Assembly: GCF_000178835.2 (NCBI RefSeq)
Contig: NC_015275.1
Location: 1,137,001-1,201,000 of the forward strand
Length of the DNA: 64,000 nucleotides
From: Cellulosilyticum lentocellum DSM 5427
GTDB lineage: Bacteria > Bacillota > Clostridia > Lachnospirales > Cellulosilyticaceae
Direction: 5' to 3'
Under the pieces are notes generated by a model. It saw nothing but the letters and a program-made list of their open reading frames with translations. It had not been told where the DNA came from and made no database searches. The position numbers were made by a program, and so were the translations under genes. Shown in pieces: positions 45,128-54,067 of the stretch (position 1 is the first letter of the stretch; each line of letters starts with the position of its first letter).

Positions 45128-46028
45128 CATCCACCTTATGTAATTGAGAAAGAGCATAATAGCGCTGTCTGTACCCAGACGGTGTATGATGCATATACTT
45201 TCTAAATAATTTAGCAAAGTAAGCAGTATCATTAAACCCAACTTCATCTGCAATATCAGAAATAGATAATGTTGATTCCCTAAGGAAAATAGCAGAAAGA
45301 TTAATGCGATGCTTATTTAAATAGGTAATGATGGTTTCACCAGTAGCCTCGTAAAAACGATCGCTAAGAGTAGTACGGTTAACATGGAAATGTCTACTTA
45401 AATCAGGGATAGTAATCTTTTGCTTATAATTATTATGGAGATATAAAAGCACATCCTTAACTTCAAATGAAGTTTCAGTAATAAGTGATTCTGACAAAAT
45501 CGAATATGTTTTTACCAAATGTTCAATATAAGTTAAAAGTTCCGATAACCGTAGTGATAAAAGGAGGGGTTGTTCTGCAACGCCTAAAATAGTTTCTAAC
45601 AATTTATTCAAATGTTTTAAAACTGGTTCTGAAGTTGAGAGATGCCCAGCATAATTTTTAGATCTTCTAAAGAAAATAGATAAACTCATAATATATCTAA
45701 TATCTTCTACAGAGAAGGAGTGATCTAACGTCCTAATATTTTCTAGTGTAAAGTAATCTTTAATAACATTTGGATGAAATGAAATAACTTTACCCATAAG
45801 ATTTGAGGCAGAGGTAAAATGAAGCCTTTCAGTTTCATTTAAACAGATAATCATAGGACTAGCTATAGAAATGACTTGCTCATTAATTAAGACTGATCCA
45901 ATGCCTTTTTCAATAATGACTACGCTTAATCTATTACAGCAACCTAATAAATGTGTATTAATATTTAGAGATTTTATATTAAAATTGCTAGAAATGTGAT
46001 TAGGGGAAATACTATCTAAAAAACCCAC
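45117..46028 (-). CDS. AraC-family transcriptional regulator
   Basis: The 303-residue protein has an N-terminal cupin-like sensing half (LSVVIIEKGIGSVLINEQVISIASPMIICLNETERLHF) and a C-terminal AraC double helix-turn-helix at about 190-290 (ITIPDLSRHFHVNRTTLSDRFYEATGETIITYLNKHRI and SISDIADEVGFNDTAYFAKLFRKYMHHTPSGYRQR). No receiver domain, so it probably senses a small molecule. Translation starts with GTG behind GGAGG; the site lies in a tiny GGAG-GTA-CTCC palindrome that could mask it. No obvious target gene is adjacent on the same strand; the neighbours are the SRP RNA and ytaF. Its ligand is unknown. Confidence 0.85.
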   Translation of the reverse strand: MGFLDSISPNHISSNFNIKSLNINTHLLGCCNRLSVVIIEKGIGSVLINEQVISIASPMIICLNETERLHFTSASNLMGKVISFHPNVIKDYFTLENIRTLDHSFSVEDIRYIMSLSIFFRRSKNYAGHLSTSEPVLKHLNKLLETILGVAEQPLLLSLRLSELLTYIEHLVKTYSILSESLITETSFEVKDVLLYLHNNYKQKITIPDLSRHFHVNRTTLSDRFYEATGETIITYLNKHRINLSAIFLRESTLSISDIADEVGFNDTAYFAKLFRKYMHHTPSGYRQRYYALSQLHKVDEKG

Positions 46029-46246
46029 AGGAGTACCTCCGTTAAATTAATATCATAAAAATAATATATTTTGATTAAATAAAATATAGCACAATTTATT
46101 TAATCTAGCAATATAGGGATTTAATATCATAGTATAGGATGAATAGGATACTTCATTAAAATTTTGATAAGAATATATACTTAACATATGTATACAAAGA
46201 ATACTTAATAATGATGTTACTTTGAAAAAGGAAGTGTTTTATAGTC
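46029..46246. other. Intergenic region upstream of the AraC-type gene
   Basis: About 220 bp of AT-rich DNA. It should hold the promoter of the AraC-type gene, but no convincing -35/-10 pair was found and no gene is supported. Confidence 0.3.
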
Positions 46247-46290
46247 ACTAAAAATGGAGTGCTACTGTAGGAATAGTAGTACTCCATAAG
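46247..46290 (-). terminator. Terminator of ytaF
   Basis: ATGGAGTGCTACT (46254-46266) and AGTAGTACTCCAT (46275-46287) form a 13-bp stem with one mismatch; the minus strand runs into TTTTTAG. Confidence 0.7.
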
Positions 46291-46299
46291 AGATAATCG

Positions 46300-46923
46300 C
46301 TAAAAGATTTTTAATAGCGCAAGTAAAATAAGTGTGGCACCACCTAGCCAAGAAAGGTCTATGCTAAGTTTTTCTGCACATTTACGGCCTAAAACGCCGC
46401 CCAGTATAATAGCTGCTGAGTTAAAAAGAACGGATAGAACGATGATTTGTAAAAGGTTAATGGAGGCTAAGGCTGCACCAAAACCCACCACTAAACTATC
46501 TAGAGAAAGAGCAATACCCAAGTAAAGAGCTTCTTTAGCGTTTAATGTTTGAGAATGGTCAATATCGGCAAGAGTTGAGTCTGCATAAACGTTAAGTACT
46601 AATTTGAAATTAAGAAGGGTAAGCTCGATATTTCCTAGTGAAATTGCTTTTTTATTTAAATATTGCTTGAGTAGGCCTTCGAAAAGTCGCATAAAACCTA
46701 AGATAAATAAGATGCCAAAGCAAATGAAACTAGTTAAGTTTGCAGGAATGAACCCTTTAATAATAGAGCCAAGACTGATAGAGATAATAAGAAATAGAGT
46801 AGAAATTCCTGTAAGGATCAAACCAGAAAGGACTGGGATTTTAATTTTATTGGTACCATAAGCAAAACTAGCAATGCAAGCATCTATGCAAAGTGAAGTA
46901 ACAAGTAAAGCAGATTCTAACAT
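46300..46923 (-). CDS. ytaF: YtaF-family sporulation membrane protein (MntP-like)
   Basis: The 207-residue protein has about six membrane helices in two similar halves, each with a D-x-x-x-x-x-G motif: SLCIDACIASFAYG near residue 17 and GIALSLDSLVVGFGAAL near residue 140. That is the MntP/YtaF pattern of divalent-cation exporters. YtaF is named after sporulation genes; its transported ion is not proved. The frame can start at TTG 46938, but the GAGGT site fits the ATG at 46923. The gene sits between the AraC-type gene and the divergent dnaX, an intrusion in the Bacillus order tadA-scr-dnaX. Confidence 0.88.
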   Translation of the reverse strand: MLESALLVTSLCIDACIASFAYGTNKIKIPVLSGLILTGISTLFLIISISLGSIIKGFIPANLTSFICFGILFILGFMRLFEGLLKQYLNKKAISLGNIELTLLNFKLVLNVYADSTLADIDHSQTLNAKEALYLGIALSLDSLVVGFGAALASINLLQIIVLSVLFNSAAIILGGVLGRKCAEKLSIDLSWLGGATLILLALLKIF

Positions 46924-47013
46924 AGTAAATAACCTCAATCATTAAAGTGATACTATATATATTATGGTGAATGGTAAAAAAAGGAACTTGGCCGGTGGAT
47001 AAAAAGCTAGTTC

Positions 47014-47045
47014 TTGTATTAGAACACTTTAAATTGTGGTATAAT
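47014..47045 (+). promoter_or_regulatory. Extended -10 promoter of dnaX
   Basis: TGG-TATAAT at 47037-47045; TTGTAT at 47014-47019 is a poorly spaced -35 (20 bp), so the extended -10 probably carries it. The dnaX start is 45 bp downstream. Confidence 0.5.
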
Positions 47046-47089
47046 AAGACATAATGAAAATTTGCTAGTCAATAAGGAAAGGAGAAAAC

Positions 47090-48703
47090 ATGAGTTACTT
47101 AGCTTTATATAGGAAGTACAGACCCTATATTTTTGATGACGTAGTAGGACAAGGGCATATTGTGCGTACACTTAAAAACCAAATAAATTCACATCGTGTG
47201 GCTCATGCTTATCTGTTTTCAGGAAGTAGAGGGACGGGAAAAACCTCTATTGCTAAAATTTTTGCTAGGGCAGTTAACTGTGAGGAGCCAGTGAATGGTT
47301 CTGCTTGTGGTAAATGTGAAACTTGTAAGAGGATAAGTGATGGTGCAGGTATTAATATTATAGAAATAGATGCGGCTTCACATAATGGTGTAGATAATAT
47401 TCGTGAAATTAATGAAGAAGTTAAATATACACCAGCTGTGGGCAAGTATAAAGTATATATTATTGATGAGGTACATATGCTCTCTACAGGTGCTTTTAAT
47501 GCGCTTTTAAAGACATTAGAAGAACCTCCAGCTCATGTCATTTTTATCTTAGCAACAACAGATCCACAAAAAATTCCGGTTACTATTTTATCTAGATGTC
47601 AACGTTTTGATTTTAAACGTATTTCAGCTAAAGAAATTGAAGAAACACTTATTAGCTATATGCAAACAGAGAAAATTGACATAGAGGAAAAAGCGCTGGC
47701 TTATATTGCAAGATTGGCTGATGGTGGTATGCGTGATGCACTTAGTATTTTAGAGCAAAGTATTTCATTTTATTTTGGTGAAACAATTACGTTAGATAAA
47801 GTATTATATCTAGTTGGAGCTGTAGATAGTAATATACTGTTTGAAATGATTGATGCTATTGCAGGTAAAGACGCTACAAAGGTTTTAGAACTTTGCGAAG
47901 AGGTTAATAGACAAGGCAGAAGTATGAGGCAGTTTGTAAGTGATTTACTAGAGCATAGCCGTAACCTTTTAGTTGCCAAAACAACTAAGGGTGGAGTAGA
48001 AGTACTGGATTATAGCTTAGAGTATATTGAGGCACTTAAAAAGCAAGCGAGTGATATAAGTACTAATGAACTCATGCGCTATATGAAGCATTTAAGTGGA
48101 TTAGAGTATGAAATGCGTACGTCAGTATCTCCTAGGATTTTATTAGAAGTGGCACTTCTTAAACTGAGTGAAGTACAGATGGATAGCTCTCCAGAAGGAA
48201 TGATGACAAAAGTACAATTACTTGAAGAAAAATTAGAGAAATTAATGCAAGAAGGTCTTTCGGTAGCGGCTCCAGTACAAGTGGTACAAGCAGCTCCTAA
48301 AAAAGAGATAGTGCCACATAAACTACCAGAAGCTGTCCCAGAAGAGGTGAAGAGTTTAAGGGATAAGTGGCCTCAAATTGTAAGTAAGCTAGGGACTACA
48401 TCAGCAGCTAGAACGGTTTATGCTACAGCTGAAGCTGGCTATATAGAAGGTGACCTCCTTTATATTGTATATCGCAAAGGAATGGAAGCTGGGGTCAATA
48501 AGTATCTAGATGAAATTAAAGAGGCTATTAATCAAGTGGCAGGTAAAGAAGTGAAAGTAAGAACTATATCAGCCGATGATTATGCTAATAAATCTATTGA
48601 AACATATGGTTCTAGCCCTAAGCTTTCAGAAGAGGTTCAAGATATTTCCAAGGTGTTAAGAAACGTACAATCAAAAATAAACTTTAATATTGAAGTTAAA
48701 TAA
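47090..48703 (+). CDS. dnaX: DNA polymerase III subunits gamma/tau
   Basis: The 537-residue clamp-loader ATPase starts YLALYRKYRPYIFDDVVGQ and has Walker A FSGSRGTGKTS (about 44), the zinc site CEEPVNGSACGKCETC (about 64-79), Walker B VYIIDEVHMLS and the SRC motif ILSRCQRFDF. Domain III and a C-terminal tau part follow (ending KVLRNVQSKINFNIEVK). It opens the clamp and links the polymerases to the helicase. First gene of dnaX-ybaB-recR; AAAGGAGAAAAC before the ATG. Tau is short compared with E. coli but normal for this group. Confidence 0.95.
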   Translation: MSYLALYRKYRPYIFDDVVGQGHIVRTLKNQINSHRVAHAYLFSGSRGTGKTSIAKIFARAVNCEEPVNGSACGKCETCKRISDGAGINIIEIDAASHNGVDNIREINEEVKYTPAVGKYKVYIIDEVHMLSTGAFNALLKTLEEPPAHVIFILATTDPQKIPVTILSRCQRFDFKRISAKEIEETLISYMQTEKIDIEEKALAYIARLADGGMRDALSILEQSISFYFGETITLDKVLYLVGAVDSNILFEMIDAIAGKDATKVLELCEEVNRQGRSMRQFVSDLLEHSRNLLVAKTTKGGVEVLDYSLEYIEALKKQASDISTNELMRYMKHLSGLEYEMRTSVSPRILLEVALLKLSEVQMDSSPEGMMTKVQLLEEKLEKLMQEGLSVAAPVQVVQAAPKKEIVPHKLPEAVPEEVKSLRDKWPQIVSKLGTTSAARTVYATAEAGYIEGDLLYIVYRKGMEAGVNKYLDEIKEAINQVAGKEVKVRTISADDYANKSIETYGSSPKLSEEVQDISKVLRNVQSKINFNIEVK

Positions 48704-48749
48704 GGTAAAATAGATACCATAATACAGTGTTATTTAGGAGGAAGAAAGA

Positions 48750-49082
48750 ATGAAAAATTTTGGTGGCGGTATGCCTAATATGCAACAGCTTATGAAACAA
48801 GCACAAAAAATGCAAAAACAAATGGAAGAAGCACAAGCTGCTCTTGAAACCAAAGAACTTACTGCAACAGCAGGGGGTGGTATGGTAGAAGTTGTGATTA
48901 CTGGTAAAAAAGAAATCAAATCTATAAAAATTAACCCAGATGTAGTAGATCCAGATGATGTAGAAACATTAGAAGACTTAGTACTTGTTGCAGTAAATGA
49001 AGCTGTTCGTCAGGCAGATGAACTTAGTCAAAAAGAAATGGGCAAACTTACAGGAGGTTTACCAACTGGAGGATTATTCTAG
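48750..49082 (+). CDS. ybaB: YbaB/EbfC-family nucleoid-associated protein
   Basis: The 110-residue protein shows the family hallmarks: Gln/Met-rich N-terminal helix ([23 protein letters not shown]), central strand [29 protein letters not shown] and C-terminal helix ending in a Gly-rich tail. It binds DNA as a dimer. AGGAGG lies 9 bp before the ATG, and the stop shares one base with the recR start, so the pair is translationally coupled, as in Bacillus (yaaK-recR). Confidence 0.94.
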   Translation: MKNFGGGMPNMQQLMKQAQKMQKQMEEAQAALETKELTATAGGGMVEVVITGKKEIKSIKINPDVVDPDDVETLEDLVLVAVNEAVRQADELSQKEMGKLTGGLPTGGLF

Positions 49083-49684
49083 TGGCTGGCTATTATGGAG
49101 ATAAGATGGTAGCTCTTATAGAAGAGTTATCAAGATTGCCGGGAATAGGAAGTAAATCTGCTCAACGTTTGGCTTTTCATATTATTAGTATGCCTGTAGA
49201 AAAAGTTGAGCATTTAGCAAATACTTTAGTAGCTGCTAAAAAGCATATTAACTATTGTGAGAAATGCTGTACGATTACAGATGATAAGCTTTGTCCTATT
49301 TGTAAGGATTCTAATAGGGCTAATGGTCAAATTATGGTGGTAGAAGACCCGAGAGATATGGCAGCTTATGAAAAAACGAAGGAATTTAAAGGACTGTATC
49401 ATATACTACATGGTGCTATTTCGCCTATGATGGGAGTAGGTCCTAGTGATATCAAGATTAAAGAGCTTTTAGAGCGTATCCAAAAGGAAGCCATCGAAGA
49501 AGTGATTATTGCCACTAATCCTAATATTGAGGGTGAGGCAACAGCTATGTATATTAGTAAGTTATTAAAGCCCCTTGGTATAAAAATTACCCGTATAGCT
49601 CATGGTGTACCAGTAGGTGGAGATTTGGAGTATGTAGATGAAATTACACTTACCAGAGCGTTAGAAGGTAGACGTGAAATGTAG
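49082..49684 (+). CDS. recR: Recombination mediator protein RecR
   Basis: The 200-residue protein has the helix-hairpin-helix near [19 protein letters not shown], the zinc ring [16 protein letters not shown] (about residues 56-72), a Toprim domain ([36 protein letters not shown]) and a C-terminal Walker-B-like tail. It clamps DNA with RecO/RecF in gap repair. Translation starts with GTG, overlapping the ybaB stop by one base, behind GGAGG. A terminator ends the operon, cutting the link to yaaL-bofA, which follow recR directly in Bacillus. Confidence 0.95.
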   Translation: MAGYYGDKMVALIEELSRLPGIGSKSAQRLAFHIISMPVEKVEHLANTLVAAKKHINYCEKCCTITDDKLCPICKDSNRANGQIMVVEDPRDMAAYEKTKEFKGLYHILHGAISPMMGVGPSDIKIKELLERIQKEAIEEVIIATNPNIEGEATAMYISKLLKPLGIKITRIAHGVPVGGDLEYVDEITLTRALEGRREM

Positions 49685-49728
49685 TGAAAAGAGATTATTA
49701 AGGAGAAAACTTAATAATCTCTTTTTGC
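49685..49728 (+). terminator. Terminator of the dnaX-ybaB-recR operon
   Basis: AAAAGAGATTATTAA and TTAATAATCTCTTTT make a 15-bp perfect stem, followed by T. Confidence 0.85.
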
Positions 49729-49848
49729 ATTTAATTAACTAAATAAATAAGGTGTTTTTAAGTTAGAATATTTTAATAAAATGTATTTTTCATTTTATAT
49801 TACTTTTCTGTATGTTATACTATAAAAAATAGTGTAAGGAGTGGTCTG

Positions 49849-52698
49849 ATGCAAATTAAGAAAAAATTACCTTTAATAATGATAAGTTTAATTTGTGTGC
49901 CGCTACTTATTTTGGCTGTTGTTATCTATCTATATTCGGCTAATAATCTGATTAGGAGAAGTGAAAATAATATTAAACAATTAGCTACTTCTGAAGGAAG
50001 AGCTTTAGAGGCATTAATAAAAGCTAAAGAGTACCGTGTACAAGTATTAGCCACAGATGAGCGTATTATAGATGCATTAAATGAAAAAGAAAGTAACGCT
50101 ACTAGGATGAGTAGCTTGAAGGTGGAGAAGGCTAAAGAACTTTTGAAACAAGTATGTACAAATGAAGATATATATGAGGCTTTTTTGATTGATAAAGAGG
50201 GAAACATCTTTATTGATAGTAATGAGGAATCGGAACAGATTACTTTAAAAGATCAAGAGATGTACGAAAACGTATTAAAAGGCGAAACTGTTTTTTCGGA
50301 CATTTTATTTTCTAATACGGAAAGTGGTAAGGTTATTAATATCACTGTACCGGTAAAAAATGAATACGATGAAGTTATCGGAGCAGTGTGCCAAGTTATA
50401 TTTAATAATTGGTTTAGTGATTTTAGTAAGAATATTAAAATTGAACAAACAGGCTATGCTTACATATTGGATGAAAAGCTAAATTTTATTGCTCACCCGG
50501 ATATTATTAAAGAAGGGGAGGCTTTAGTGAGTGATGGGATGAGGCAGATGATTAAAGAGGCTTATGATAAAGAAGAAAATCATGGTGCAGGTGTTTATAC
50601 ATATAAAGGACAAGAAAAATATGGTTCTTTTTATATTGTAGGAGATATAGATTGGATTATCTGTGTTGTTCAAAACGTAAAAGAGATAGAAAAACAAGCA
50701 GTAATAGAATTTTTACTCATTATTATGAGTATTATTGTACTTGTTATTATCGTAAGTATAGCAAGTATGCAGATTTCTAAGAAGATTACAAGGCCAATAG
50801 ATCAACTCACTACAATAATAAGTCATGCGTCAGATGGTGATTTTGGTCAGATTTGTTCTTATGCAGGCAATGATGAAATTGGTGTTCTTTCGAAGCATTA
50901 TAATCAAATGCTAAAAAGTCTAGGAGAAAGTCATAGTGATTTGAATCATGTATGTGAAGAATTATCTGCCACTCAAGCCGAATTGAAAAATAACATTGAG
51001 GAATTAACAAGGAGTAAAGAAGCGCTTCTGATTAGCGAGAAACGATATAAAACGACCCTAAATGCCATTGAAGAAGTGATTTGGGAGTATAATGTTAAAA
51101 CCAAGACTTTTTTTGCTACAGAGAAGTGGGAAGAATTAGTGGGGTGTAGTAGTAATAACATTAAAATTTTTAATGTTATTAAGGATACGTTAGAGCCTCA
51201 TCATATAGAAGTATTTATGTTAGTGCTGAAAGGGTGTATAGAAGGAAGGAACGATAGTTTTAGTCAAGAACTTTATATGAAGAATGAACATAGGTGGCTA
51301 TTATGTAAAGGACATGTTGTTCGAAGTGAAAATGGCAAATTAGATAAGTTGATTGGTATATTAACGGATATTACAGATAATAAGGCTAATGAGGAGCGTG
51401 TTAGAAAATTAGCATTTTTTGATGTTTTAACAGGATGCTTAAATAAGCAGACCTTTATGGAGAGTTTAGAGACGTGGCTCTCACCTGGTGAAGCTATTAA
51501 AGATGCAGCTCTCTTATTTATAGATCTTGATGATTTTAAGAAAATTAATGACACATTAGGCCATGAGATGGGAGACAAACTGCTAAATTACGTAGCGAAA
51601 GTACTTAGACATATTATTCCACAAGATTCTTTCATAAGTCGTTTTGGAGGAGATGAGTTCGTTATCTTTAAAACCAGTGTTTCTGACTTAGGTGAAATTC
51701 AGGAAATGGTATATTCTATTCTTAATATATTTCAAGATCCAATTCGTATTGATGGAAAGGATATTCACATTACATGTAGTATCGGTATTGCTTTGTATCC
51801 GTTAGATGGGACAAGCGGGGATATACTTCTTAAAAATGCAGATACAGCCATGTATAAAGCGAAAGATAATGGTAAAAACAGCTATAGCTTCTATGCTCCA
51901 GATATGTCAAAGTCATTGGATAGAAAGCTTTTAGTAGAAGGTGCTCTTAGAGAAGCGATAGGAAAGAATACGCTTTATTTACAATACCAGCCTATAATAG
52001 AGCTTAAGACTGGAAAAACAGTGGCGGCAGAAGCCTTATTAAGGTTAAAGGATGATGAGTTAGGTTTTATATCACCAGGTGAGTTTATTCCTATTGCAGA
52101 AGAAACGGGACTTATTATTCCCACAGGTGATTGGGTTATAGAAAATGCTTTAAGAGAATTAAGTTATTATAGATTAGTTGGATATGAAAGCTTAAGTATA
52201 ACCATTAATGTATCTTCATTACAAATGAAGGATAGAAATTTTATTGATAAACTTAAGTTGATGGTACAAAATGCTAAAATTCCACCTGAATTTATTAAGT
52301 TAGAAGTGACAGAATCTGTTTTTATGGAAAATGTGGAAAAAAGTATAAACTTATTCCGTGAGATTAAGAAGATGGGAATTAAATTAGCGCTAGATGACTT
52401 TGGAACAGGCTATTCTTCCCTTAATTATTTGCGTAGCATTCCACTAGATATTTTAAAGATTGATAAATCGTTTATAGATGAAATCACAACAAGCAGAGTT
52501 TTATCTGAAATAGTTGATAGTATTATTGGAATGGCACACACACTTGATATTCTCGTAGTAGCAGAAGGAGTAGAAAGTGAAGAGCAGTTATCTATTTTAA
52601 AAGAAAAAGGTTGTGATTTTATACAAGGCTATTTCTTTAGTAAACCCCTGATGCCAAATCAATTAGAGGAAAGGTTACAGGAGGAGAAGTATGCCTGA
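49849..52698 (+). CDS. Membrane-bound GGDEF/EAL c-di-GMP protein (dCache-HAMP-PAS-GGDEF-EAL)
   Basis: A 949-residue protein: N-terminal membrane segment (about 8-30), an extracellular Cache sensor to about 280, a second membrane segment (LLIIMSIIVLVIIVSIASM), HAMP, a PAS/PAC region (KRYKTTLNAIEEVIWEYN to LIGILTDITDNK, about 400-515), a GGDEF domain with intact SRFGGDEF (about 600) and an EAL domain with AAEALLRL, TESVFMEN, DDFGTGYSSLNYL, KIDKSFI and AEGVESEEQ. The inhibitory RxxD site before GGDEF reads IPQD, so product feedback is probably lost. Both catalytic sites look whole, so the enzyme may make or break c-di-GMP depending on signal. It begins the block inserted between recR and yaaL and precedes flagellar genes. 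Confidence 0.92.
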   Translation: MQIKKKLPLIMISLICVPLLILAVVIYLYSANNLIRRSENNIKQLATSEGRALEALIKAKEYRVQVLATDERIIDALNEKESNATRMSSLKVEKAKELLKQVCTNEDIYEAFLIDKEGNIFIDSNEESEQITLKDQEMYENVLKGETVFSDILFSNTESGKVINITVPVKNEYDEVIGAVCQVIFNNWFSDFSKNIKIEQTGYAYILDEKLNFIAHPDIIKEGEALVSDGMRQMIKEAYDKEENHGAGVYTYKGQEKYGSFYIVGDIDWIICVVQNVKEIEKQAVIEFLLIIMSIIVLVIIVSIASMQISKKITRPIDQLTTIISHASDGDFGQICSYAGNDEIGVLSKHYNQMLKSLGESHSDLNHVCEELSATQAELKNNIEELTRSKEALLISEKRYKTTLNAIEEVIWEYNVKTKTFFATEKWEELVGCSSNNIKIFNVIKDTLEPHHIEVFMLVLKGCIEGRNDSFSQELYMKNEHRWLLCKGHVVRSENGKLDKLIGILTDITDNKANEERVRKLAFFDVLTGCLNKQTFMESLETWLSPGEAIKDAALLFIDLDDFKKINDTLGHEMGDKLLNYVAKVLRHIIPQDSFISRFGGDEFVIFKTSVSDLGEIQEMVYSILNIFQDPIRIDGKDIHITCSIGIALYPLDGTSGDILLKNADTAMYKAKDNGKNSYSFYAPDMSKSLDRKLLVEGALREAIGKNTLYLQYQPIIELKTGKTVAAEALLRLKDDELGFISPGEFIPIAEETGLIIPTGDWVIENALRELSYYRLVGYESLSITINVSSLQMKDRNFIDKLKLMVQNAKIPPEFIKLEVTESVFMENVEKSINLFREIKKMGIKLALDDFGTGYSSLNYLRSIPLDILKIDKSFIDEITTSRVLSEIVDSIIGMAHTLDILVVAEGVESEEQLSILKEKGCDFIQGYFFSKPLMPNQLEERLQEEKYA

Positions 52699-52787
52699 TA
52701 GATGAGGGTATTTAGGCTAGACAACAGCTAATAACTTTTGTAGACTAGAAGAATAATATTTAGCAAGAAAAGTTGGAGGAAATAAAA

Positions 52788-53249
52788 ATGAAAATTGAAT
52801 GCACAAAAGAAGAATTCAAGGTGCTTTTAGATATGGTATATGCTGGGAATATTCTTATTAACAGTATGAGAAGTCAAGAAGAAAAAATTGAGGAATATGC
52901 CAATATGGAACAATTCTTTTTATCTAAGGCTAAAGAATATGGATTAGAAAATATTGCAGAGTACGATGAAGAGTACAGCGAATATATACCAACTCGTGAA
53001 TATGAAGATGAAGATTTTAATGGATATATAGACGAATATGAAACACGTGTATTTTGGGAAGAACTTATTATGAGACTTGCACGCCGTGATGCACTTAATT
53101 ATGCAGGGGATGTAGATCAAGATATCACTAAAGCTGCTTTAAAAGAAATGCAATTTAAGTTAGAAGATAAATATGAAGAAGAGATAGAAGCTAATGGCAT
53201 CATGAATTTAAAAGTAATAACATGGAATGAAAATAATGCTAACTCATAA
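52788..53249 (+). CDS. Acidic cytoplasmic protein of unknown function
   Basis: I do not recognise this 153-residue protein. It is helical and very acidic, with a Tyr/Glu-rich middle (EYDEEYSEYIPTREYEDEDFNGYIDEYE, about residues 62-90) and no membrane segment or Cys motif. A longer frame starts with TTG at 52773, but that codon sits on the GGAGGA site itself; the ATG at 52788 fits. It is 89 bp after the GGDEF/EAL gene and has its own terminator. No function inferred. Confidence 0.7.
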   Translation: MKIECTKEEFKVLLDMVYAGNILINSMRSQEEKIEEYANMEQFFLSKAKEYGLENIAEYDEEYSEYIPTREYEDEDFNGYIDEYETRVFWEELIMRLARRDALNYAGDVDQDITKAALKEMQFKLEDKYEEEIEANGIMNLKVITWNENNANS

Positions 53250-53326
53250 AGCTGACAAGGTATAAATTAAGCTTAGCATACTTGATATATAACATGTTCT
53301 TTTCAATAAATCAAAATAGGTTATAG

Positions 53327-53363
53327 GAAGGCTGATGCATAGGTAATGCAACAGCCTTTTTTG
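53327..53363 (+). terminator. Intrinsic terminator
   Basis: AAGGCTG and CAGCCTT arms with an inner ATGCAT/ATGCA stem and six T after. Confidence 0.8.
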
Positions 53364-53389
53364 TAAAATGATTAAAGGTGGGAAAACGT

Positions 53390-54067
53390 ATGTTGAAAAT
53401 GGAAGGTATTAAAAAGAATTATGGTAAGAAGCAAGTCTTAAAGGGAGTAGATTTAAAGATAGAAGAAGGTGAGTGTCTGGGTATTATAGGACCTAATGGT
53501 TCGGGGAAATCTACTTTGTTATCCATTATGGTAGGTGCACTCAAACCAACTGAAGGAGAAAGATTTATTCAAGGGAAAATTGGATATGTACCACAAGATA
53601 ATGCATTAATGGAAGAATTAACAGTAAAAGATAATTTGGAGTTTTGGGCTGCAGCTCATAATAAGCATATAAATGAAATCTTGCATACAGCTTATTTTAA
53701 AGAAGTATTAGGTCTAGAAGATATGTTAAAAGAAAAGGTGAAGCATTTATCGGGTGGAATGAAGAAACGTGTAAATATAGGAATTGCGCTTATAGATGAT
53801 CCTCAGTATATCGTTTTAGATGAACCTTGTAGTGCTTTAGACATAATTTATAAAAATGAGGTAATTGATTACTTATTGGAGCTTAAACAAAAAGGAAAAA
53901 CGATTATTTACACCAGTCACTCTGGAGATGAGATAGAACGACTTTGTGACAGAGTTTGTATTTTAAAAGAGGGGACCATTATTAAAGAAGCTAAGTTAGC
54001 TGAATTACGAACCGAGAATAAAGAGTGTAGTACTTTCGATGAAATGGTATATAGGTTACTAGCATGA
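53390..54067 (+). CDS. ABC transporter ATP-binding protein (ABC-2 exporter)
   Basis: The 225-residue ATPase has Walker A IIGPNGSGKSTLLS (about residue 35), Q-loop GYVPQDNALMEELTV, signature HLSGGMKKRVNIG, Walker B YIVLDEPCSALD and an H-loop YTSHSGDE. It is of the ABC-2 exporter (drug or antibiotic resistance) type. The GTG at 53378 lies directly on the ribosome site, so the ATG at 53390 is chosen. Its last bases overlap the first permease gene (ATGA), and the second permease overlaps in the same way, so all three are coupled. Substrate unknown. Confidence 0.92.
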   Translation: MLKMEGIKKNYGKKQVLKGVDLKIEEGECLGIIGPNGSGKSTLLSIMVGALKPTEGERFIQGKIGYVPQDNALMEELTVKDNLEFWAAAHNKHINEILHTAYFKEVLGLEDMLKEKVKHLSGGMKKRVNIGIALIDDPQYIVLDEPCSALDIIYKNEVIDYLLELKQKGKTIIYTSHSGDEIERLCDRVCILKEGTIIKEAKLAELRTENKECSTFDEMVYRLLA

